A stretch of 6,931 bases of DNA from Candidatus Accumulibacter iunctus (lineage in GTDB: Bacteria; Pseudomonadota; Gammaproteobacteria; Burkholderiales; Rhodocyclaceae): contig DDUX01000116.1 of the NCBI GenBank assembly GCA_002345025.1, positions 2,097 to 9,027 on the forward strand, in the 5' to 3' direction. Position 1 is the first letter of the stretch. Every line of letters begins with the position of its first letter. Below, in pieces: positions 1-4,316 of this stretch. The notes beneath the pieces are model-generated. The model was not told where the DNA came from and made no database searches. It saw nothing but the letters and a program-made list of their open reading frames with translations. Made by a program: the position numbers and the translations under genes.

Positions 1-514
1 GCGTGCGGGAGAAGGGAGATTCGAGAAGCTGGCGGCGAGGGCGCCCGGCATCGCAGGCTGTGTCGTCCTGAGTGACCGCGCCCACATGCCGCAAGGCAGC
101 CTGCCCGGTCTCTTGTGCTACGAGGATCTGCTTGCCGGGCAGTCGAGCGACTTCGAGTGGCCGCAGTTCGACGAAAACAGTGCCTCGTCGCTCTGTTACA
201 CCTCGGGGACGACCGGCCACCCGAAGGGGGTGCTCTACTCGCACCGCTCGTCGGTGCTGCATTCCTGGGCCGCCTGCGCGGTCGACGGGCTGGCGATCGG
301 CGCCCCACGAAAGCGTCCTGCAGGTGGTGCCCGCGAGGAGGGCGGCGGCAACGTGGATGCTGCGGGCTTCTTCGACACCGGCGACGTGGCGACGATCGAC
401 GCCGACGGCTACAAGCAGATCACCGACCGCGCCAAGGACGTGATCAAGTCGGGTGGCGAGTGGAGGGCGGCCGGCGAGAGGCCACGATGCCTGGCGCGGG
501 CTGCCGCCGCGTGA
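1..514 (+). pseudogene. Acyl-CoA synthetase (AlkK-type AMP-forming ligase) remnant
   Basis: Adenylate-forming acyl-CoA ligases activate fatty acids as acyl-AMP and then acyl-CoA. The frame is open from the left edge. The ATP-binding motif YTSGTTGHPKGV (197-232) is intact, followed by family-like sequence to about base 302. A run of four C at 303-306 then shifts the frame: the family-like continuation HESVLQVVP is read only in the next frame (306-332). Immediately afterwards the original frame resumes at the late motif GFFDTGDVATIDADGY and continues to KSGGEW (365-463). Some 200 or more residues that normally separate these motifs are missing, judged against the family's usual 540-560 aa. After base 463 similarity stops, so the C-terminal lid domain is gone; the frame closes at a TGA at 512-514. 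Three independent lesions make this a dead gene. The 5' end lies outside the window. Confidence 0.85.
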
Positions 515-520
515 TGCGCC

Positions 521-538
521 GGCGGCGATCTCGCCACC
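521..538 (-). terminator. Hairpin after the nuclease-like gene
   Basis: On the minus transcript, 12 bases past the stop of the zinc-ribbon/nuclease gene, arms at 538-531 and 528-521 can pair over seven or eight positions with one G-U pair and a very small loop. No U-tract follows, so this would be a weak or Rho-assisted terminator at best. Such hairpins also arise by chance at this GC content. Confidence 0.25.
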
Positions 539-549
539 GGGCAGGGCGC

Positions 550-1545
550 TCAGAAGAGGCGCTCGAGGTGTTGCAGGAGCCCGCGTTCGCTGACGAAGCT
601 CAGGTCGTACATGGCGGTCAGGCCCTTGGCGATCTCGTCTTCGAGGCCGGCGACGCAGAGGATGACGTTGCTGCCGCTCAGGCCGAGGCGCTTGCGCAGC
701 CTCACATACTTTTCGATGTCCTGGCGATACTCACCGCTCTTGCATTCGATCAGGATCGGCAACTCGCTGTCGAGCAGCAGGAACACGTCGACTTCGAACT
801 GCGCGCCGTCGGCGAACGTCAGCCCGAGGTTGCGGGCACACGAGAACTGCTTGCCAAGCTCGGTGGCACGCTCGATGCAGGTCATCAGGGCAAACCATTC
901 CAGCCATTCACCGTTGAAGAAATGGCGAATGGCGGGGGCGGTCTGCACGACGAGCAGCAGATGGTTCTTCTGCTTGTTGGGAATCGTCTTGGCAACGAAG
1001 GAGTATTCGTAGAGCTGCTGGCAGAAGCTCGTCAGACGCCGCACATCGCTCGGCGATTTGCCATCGAAGGGGATCACCGTGCTCGCGTAGCCTTTCTGCT
1101 GAGCCCAGCGGATGCGGTCGAGGACCTGGTCCAGCAACAGCAGGTCGCGGCCGATCAGGGCTGCGACTTCGTCGAAGAAGCCGCTCGTATCAACCGCCTG
1201 CGCCGCGATCTCGACTGCGATCTGCCGCTGCCTGAACCAGTCGGCAATCGGTTGATGTTGCTCGCAGCTCGTCATTCGATCGCTATTCGACAGATCGACT
1301 TCTGCGGGTGGCATCGCGGAAGCCGCTGGCACCGCTGCCGTCGCCACGCCGGCGGCGGCTTCGGTGGTGAGGCGAATCACCTCGCGCTGGGCGGTGAAAT
1401 ACTTCTCGAGCAGCCGGGTGACAAAGAACAGGGTCGGGTAGACCTGCGTCGGGTTGCCACACTGCGGGCAGGCGAGCATCAGACCAATCTCGCTGTCGGC
1501 CTGTTCCTGCAGGTGAGCGCATTTGTTGCAGCGGATGATTGCCAT
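550..1545 (-). CDS. Zinc-ribbon protein with PD-(D/E)XK nuclease-like (Card1/DUF1887-type) C-terminal domain
   Basis: Predicted 331-aa soluble protein. Residues 6-29 carry two CxxC knuckles (CNKC at 6-9, CPQC at 26-29), a classic zinc ribbon. A helical stretch (35-60) and an Ala/Pro-rich linker (62-82) follow, then an uncharacterised middle region (95-205). The C-terminal third looks like a PD-(D/E)XK nuclease: NGEWLE at 211-216 (helix glutamate E216), EVDVFLLL with D253, and IECKSG with E267 and K269. The motif spacing and the WLE element resemble the nuclease half of Card1/Can2 (DUF1887), but I see no CARF domain. The ATG at 1545 is preferred because the zinc ribbon begins five residues later. 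A GTG at 1629, directly abutting the psd stop, would add 28 low-complexity residues. No Shine-Dalgarno precedes the ATG. The gene lies 84 bp downstream of psd, so co-transcription is possible. The fold is inferred from motifs; DNA or RNA cleavage, or a purely binding role, cannot be separated here. Confidence 0.72.
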   Translation of the reverse strand: MAIIRCNKCAHLQEQADSEIGLMLACPQCGNPTQVYPTLFFVTRLLEKYFTAQREVIRLTTEAAAGVATAAVPAASAMPPAEVDLSNSDRMTSCEQHQPIADWFRQRQIAVEIAAQAVDTSGFFDEVAALIGRDLLLLDQVLDRIRWAQQKGYASTVIPFDGKSPSDVRRLTSFCQQLYEYSFVAKTIPNKQKNHLLLVVQTAPAIRHFFNGEWLEWFALMTCIERATELGKQFSCARNLGLTFADGAQFEVDVFLLLDSELPILIECKSGEYRQDIEKYVRLRKRLGLSGSNVILCVAGLEDEIAKGLTAMYDLSFVSERGLLQHLERLF

Positions 1546-1629
1546 GGTCGGAGGAGGCTCAGTGGGATTCGGCAACCGCCGGCGGTCGCCAGGAGTCACG
1601 GCGGCACGTCGTGCGTTCGGCAGCGGCAC

Positions 1630-2487
1630 TCACGCCCGGGGATCGACGCGCGCGCCCATCGCCTCGCCCATGCGGACCGGGCGGGCCGGTGACCAGTCGG
1701 GATTGAAGTGCAGCACCTCGGCAGGAAAGAGCATCACCACCGTCGACCCGAGCAGGAAACGGCCCATCTCCTCGCCCTTCCTGAGCATGACCGTCTGCGT
1801 TTCATAGGACCATTCGCGCAGTGCACCGCTGCGTGGCGGGTTGACGGTGCCGTGCCAGACCGTCGCCATGCTGCCGACGATCGTCGCCCCGACGAGGACG
1901 AGGACGAAGCTGCCAAACTCGGTCTCGAAGACACAGACGACGCGTTCGTTGCGGGCGAAGAGGCCCGGCACGCCGCGTGCCGTCGTCGGGTTCACCGAGA
2001 AGAGCGCGCCCGGGACATGGATCATTCGCGTCAGGCGGCCGTCGACCGGCATGTGGATGCGGTGATAGTCACGCGGGCTGAGGTAGAGTGTGGCGAACAT
2101 GCCATTGGTGAACCGTGCGGCGAGCCCGCTGTCGCCACCCAGCAGCGCAGTCGTCGTGTACTGGTGGCCCTTGGCCTGGAAAATCTGGTCGCGCTCGATG
2201 GCGCCGAACTGGCTGATTGCACCATCGACCGGACAGAGCAGGTCGGCGTCGGCCAGCGGCCGGGCACCGGGTCGCAGGGGCCGCGTGAAGAACTCGTTGA
2301 AGCTGCGGTAGCTGACCGGATCGGTGTCGACCGCCTCACTCAGATCGACGCCGTAGCGGCGGACGAACCAGCGGATGACGCGGGTCGTGAGACTGCCCGA
2401 CTCGCTCTCTGCGAGCTTTCCGGCGAGGATCGTAAGTGCTTGTTTCGGGATCAGGTACTGGGCGAATACGGCGAGACGGTCAGGCAC
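1630..2487 (-). CDS. psd: Phosphatidylserine decarboxylase proenzyme
   Basis: Converts phosphatidylserine to phosphatidylethanolamine at the inner membrane, the last step of PE synthesis. The 285-aa product aligns by eye along its whole length with E. coli Psd. The N-terminal membrane-associating segment (FAQYLIPKQALTILAGKLAE, 8-27) is followed by SYRSFNEFFTRPLRP, PVDG with D88, SPRDYHRIHMP with H142 and H145, LFARNERV, and the C-terminal LGST (246-249). Self-cleavage between G247 and S248 should give the beta chain and a pyruvoyl-capped alpha chain of about 38 residues. The Asp-His-Ser triad is therefore complete and the enzyme should be active. The E. coli acidic C-terminal extension is absent. 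The start is a GTG, chosen because the family N-terminus begins there; no ATG is available in frame and the ribosome-binding site is weak. A perfect TATAAT lies 28 bp upstream. The reading frame stays open far upstream, but that part is antisense to the transporter gene and is not coding. Confidence 0.95.
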   Translation of the reverse strand: MPDRLAVFAQYLIPKQALTILAGKLAESESGSLTTRVIRWFVRRYGVDLSEAVDTDPVSYRSFNEFFTRPLRPGARPLADADLLCPVDGAISQFGAIERDQIFQAKGHQYTTTALLGGDSGLAARFTNGMFATLYLSPRDYHRIHMPVDGRLTRMIHVPGALFSVNPTTARGVPGLFARNERVVCVFETEFGSFVLVLVGATIVGSMATVWHGTVNPPRSGALREWSYETQTVMLRKGEEMGRFLLGSTVVMLFPAEVLHFNPDWSPARPVRMGEAMGARVDPRA

Positions 2488-2515
2488 GATGGCATCCGTG
2501 GGAGTTGAGTGCGAA

Positions 2516-2521
2516 ATTATA
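2516..2521 (-). promoter_or_regulatory. Perfect -10 box (TATAAT) for psd
   Basis: Reading the minus strand, TATAAT sits 28 bases before the psd GTG, inside one of the few AT-rich patches of the window. Transcription would start near 2509, giving a leader of about 20 nt. No recognisable -35 is seen 16-18 bp upstream, where the sequence is C-rich. Activator dependence or another contact may compensate, but this is inference. Confidence 0.5.
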
Positions 2522-2682
2522 GTGCTTCGTGCCCGGCGGCGGGGCTGCGTCCGCTCCGCGGGCCGCGGGCACGTTCCCGGCGCGCCAGGGCGCCTGCCCT
2601 CGTGTGTCGCGTGTTGTCGTGGCAAGGCGACGACCGTCGGCGAAGTCGGCAGACGCGGAATCTGGACGATGCTTCGCGCGGG

Positions 2683-2711
2683 CTGCCACCGGCGGACTTC
2701 AGTGGTATAAG
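2683..2711 (+). promoter_or_regulatory. Sigma70-like promoter of the queuosine-precursor transporter, placed for a leaderless mRNA
   Basis: A -35-like CTGCCA (2683-2688, four of six consensus bases) and a -10-like TATAAG (2706-2711, five of six) are separated by exactly 17 bp. The expected start point, about 7 nt past the -10, falls at 2718-2719, on the ATG of the transporter. No Shine-Dalgarno precedes that ATG. Both facts fit a leaderless transcript. Confidence 0.4.
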
Positions 2712-2714
2712 TCC
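2694..2714 (+). promoter_or_regulatory. Inverted repeat overlapping the transporter -10 box
   Basis: GGACTT (2694-2699) and AAGTCC (2709-2714) form a perfect six-base inverted repeat with a 9-bp spacer. A second, nested pair is GTGG (2702-2705) and CCAC (2713-2716). The repeat overlaps the TATAAG box, so it could be an operator. It could also be chance. It does not resemble the preQ1 riboswitch consensus. Confidence 0.22.
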
Positions 2715-2718
2715 ACCG

Positions 2719-3450
2719 ATGGACGATGAACGTTTCCCGTCGCGGCCGCGTCCGGCGGCCGCCTACCGCTACTACGATCTGGTGATGGCGGCTTTCGTCG
2801 CCGTCTACCTGTGCTCCAACCTGATCGGACCGGCAAAGGCGGCACAGCTGACGCTGCCGCTGTTCGGGCAGGTGAGCTTTGGTGCCGGTGTCCTGTTCTT
2901 CCCGATCTCGTACATCTTCGGCGACATCCTCACCGAGGTCTACGGCTACGCGCGGGCGCGGCGGGTGATCTGGGCCGGCTTCGCGGCAATGGCTTTCGCT
3001 TCGGCGATGGCCTGGATCGTCGTGCAGTTGCCGCCGGCTCCCGAATGGCACAACCAGGCGGCCTATGAGATTGCCTTCGGTTCGACCTGGCGCATCGTGC
3101 TGGCTTCGCTGGTCGCCTTCTTCTGCGGCGCGTTCGTCAACTCCTTCGTCCTTGCCCGGATGAAGGTCCTCACCCGCGGACGCTGGTTGTGGACGCGGAC
3201 GATCGGGTCGACGATCGTCGGCGAGGGAGTCGACTCGGCGCTGTTCTACCCGCTGGCCTTCTACGATTCCGGTCTGATCCCGAACGAGATCCTGTGGCAG
3301 CTGATGCTGTCGCAATTCGTCGTCAAGGTGATGGTCGAGGTGGTGTTCACGCCGGTGACCTACCGGGTGGTGCAGGCGCTGAAGCGGGCCGAGAACGAGG
3401 ATTACTACGACCTGCGGACCGACTTCACCCCCTTCAGACTGAAGGCCTGA
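2719..3450 (+). CDS. yhhQ: Queuosine-precursor transporter, YhhQ (DUF165/QPTR) family
   Basis: A 243-aa integral inner-membrane protein; members of this family take up preQ0/preQ1 for the queuosine tRNA modification. About six hydrophobic segments are visible (near 19-38, 48-68, 82-103, 124-147, 165-183 and 191-217). Family signatures are present: SNLIG (33-37), FPISYIFGDILTEVYG (61-76, acidic D69 and E73) and GEGVDSALFYPLAF (168-181, with D172). The C-terminal tail is cytoplasmic-looking and charged. The length is slightly above E. coli YhhQ (about 221 aa) because of the N- and C-terminal tails. The ATG at 2719 is the only plausible start before the first membrane segment; the next in-frame Met (residue 23) lies inside it. 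No ribosome-binding site is visible and the promoter predicts a leaderless message. No queuosine biosynthesis gene is nearby, so this looks like a stand-alone salvage gene. It is divergent from psd and convergent with amiD. Confidence 0.92.
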   Translation: MDDERFPSRPRPAAAYRYYDLVMAAFVAVYLCSNLIGPAKAAQLTLPLFGQVSFGAGVLFFPISYIFGDILTEVYGYARARRVIWAGFAAMAFASAMAWIVVQLPPAPEWHNQAAYEIAFGSTWRIVLASLVAFFCGAFVNSFVLARMKVLTRGRWLWTRTIGSTIVGEGVDSALFYPLAFYDSGLIPNEILWQLMLSQFVVKVMVEVVFTPVTYRVVQALKRAENEDYYDLRTDFTPFRLKA

Positions 3451-3465
3451 GGCGCCGCCCGCACG

Positions 3466-3490
3466 GCGCTGCCGCTGCCTGCGGCGGCGC
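3466..3490. terminator. Hairpin between convergent yhhQ and amiD
   Basis: Arms 3466-3475 (GCGCTGCCGC) and 3481-3490 (GCGGCGGCGC) pair over ten positions with a single T-G wobble and a 5-nt loop. It sits 15 bases after the yhhQ stop and 13 bases beyond the amiD stop, so it could serve both strands. Neither side has a T-tract, so it is not a textbook intrinsic terminator. It may act as a transcript-end stabiliser or pause site. Confidence 0.45.
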
Positions 3491-3503
3491 TTGCGGGGCC
3501 GGT

Positions 3504-4316
3504 TCAGGGTGGCGTTGTCCGGCGCTTCTCGATCAGCAGACAGTGCATCAACTGGCGCTCGGCCAGGCTCGCTTCCCCGGCCATGTCGCTGCCGAGGAAA
3601 TGCCGGCGAAAGGCGGTCAGCGCCGCCGCCGGGTCGGTGACATCGTAGCCGATCGCCTGCAGGGCGAGTGACGGCTCGACAGGAACGAGCTCCTGGCCTG
3701 GCGGCTGTTCGTGGCACCAGAGACCGAATCCCGCGGTCGCCAGACGTTGCCACGGGAAATCGCGACCCGGATCGACCTTCCGGCCCGGAGCGACGTCGCC
3801 ATGGCCAAGGACATTGCGCGCCGGAATCCGGTAGCGTTCCCGCAGATCGCTCAACAGTTGCAGGAGACGTTCGATCTGTGCTTCGGGGTAGGGCTCGGCC
3901 CCGGTGTTGTCGAGCTCGATACCGATCGACGCCGAGTTGAGATCGCCATTGCCTCCCCAGTAGGAGACACCGGCATGCCAGGCACGCCGGTCCTCGTCGA
4001 CCAGCTGATAGAGCGTGCCGTCACGGCCGATCAGGTAGTGCGAACTGACGGCGCGCGCGGGATCGGTCAGCGTCCTCAGTGCATGCTCGACATTGCTGCT
4101 CGTGGTGTCGTGCAGGATGACGTAGTTCGGTCGGCGGGCGTTGTGGTTTGGCGACGGAACCGGAACGATCCCGGCGGCCGGGCCGGCAGGCACGCTGCCG
4201 CAGCCGGCGAGGATGGTGACCGCAACTCCGAGACAGGCGAGACGCCGCACGACCGGCGGCGGCCGCTCGCGGGTGCGCCATGGCACGCACGCCGGACGCC
4301 GCAGGCAGACGCTCAT
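3504..4316 (-). CDS. amiD: N-acetylmuramoyl-L-alanine amidase, AmiD-like lipoprotein
   Basis: Cleaves the bond between N-acetylmuramic acid and L-alanine in peptidoglycan or anhydro-muropeptides. The 270-aa product has a long basic n-region, a short hydrophobic stretch and a lipobox LAGC with C39 as the lipidated residue. Residue +2 is Gly, not Asp, which predicts outer-membrane sorting. The Amidase_2 domain (about 62-200) shows the expected zinc ligands: H69 in VILHD, H172 in LGHGDVAP and D182 in VDPG. The catalytic pair E134 (IGIELDN) and K180 is also present, with the same KxD spacing as E. coli AmiD. The C-terminal part (214-263, LALQAIGYDV onward) matches the peptidoglycan-binding helical domain of AmiD. 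The ATG at 4316 overlaps the preceding gene's stop as ATGA, implying translational coupling, and no Shine-Dalgarno is seen. A GTG at 4286 would give a more typical 29-residue signal up to the cysteine and is a credible alternative. It is the last gene of the operon. Confidence 0.93.
   Translation of the reverse strand: MSVCLRRPACVPWRTRERPPPVVRRLACLGVAVTILAGCGSVPAGPAAGIVPVPSPNHNARRPNYVILHDTTSSNVEHALRTLTDPARAVSSHYLIGRDGTLYQLVDEDRRAWHAGVSYWGGNGDLNSASIGIELDNTGAEPYPEAQIERLLQLLSDLRERYRIPARNVLGHGDVAPGRKVDPGRDFPWQRLATAGFGLWCHEQPPGQELVPVEPSLALQAIGYDVTDPAAALTAFRRHFLGSDMAGEASLAERQLMHCLLIEKRRTTPP

Noticed and set aside
1575..1586. Perfect palindrome ACCGCCGGCGGT between psd and the nuclease-like gene as a stand-alone regulatory site
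   Set aside because: Short G/C palindromes are common at this base composition, and there is no second copy or T-tract, so it is only mentioned within the psd-nuclease finding.
115..1692. Long plus-strand open frame of 525 codons opposite the zinc-ribbon/nuclease gene
   Set aside because: It is a GC-rich mirror of the minus-strand gene, with low-complexity Arg/Ala/Gln-rich composition and no motif.
2640..2718. PreQ1 riboswitch ahead of the queuosine-precursor transporter
   Set aside because: I see no preQ1-type stem with the A-rich tail and C-rich loop; the predicted transcript start also leaves no leader to hold one.
2488..3753. Open upstream extension of the psd reading frame on the minus strand (total 707 codons from base 3753)
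   Set aside because: It runs antisense through the well-supported transporter gene, is Arg/Asp/Pro-rich with no family resemblance, and psd homologues begin at the GTG at 2487.
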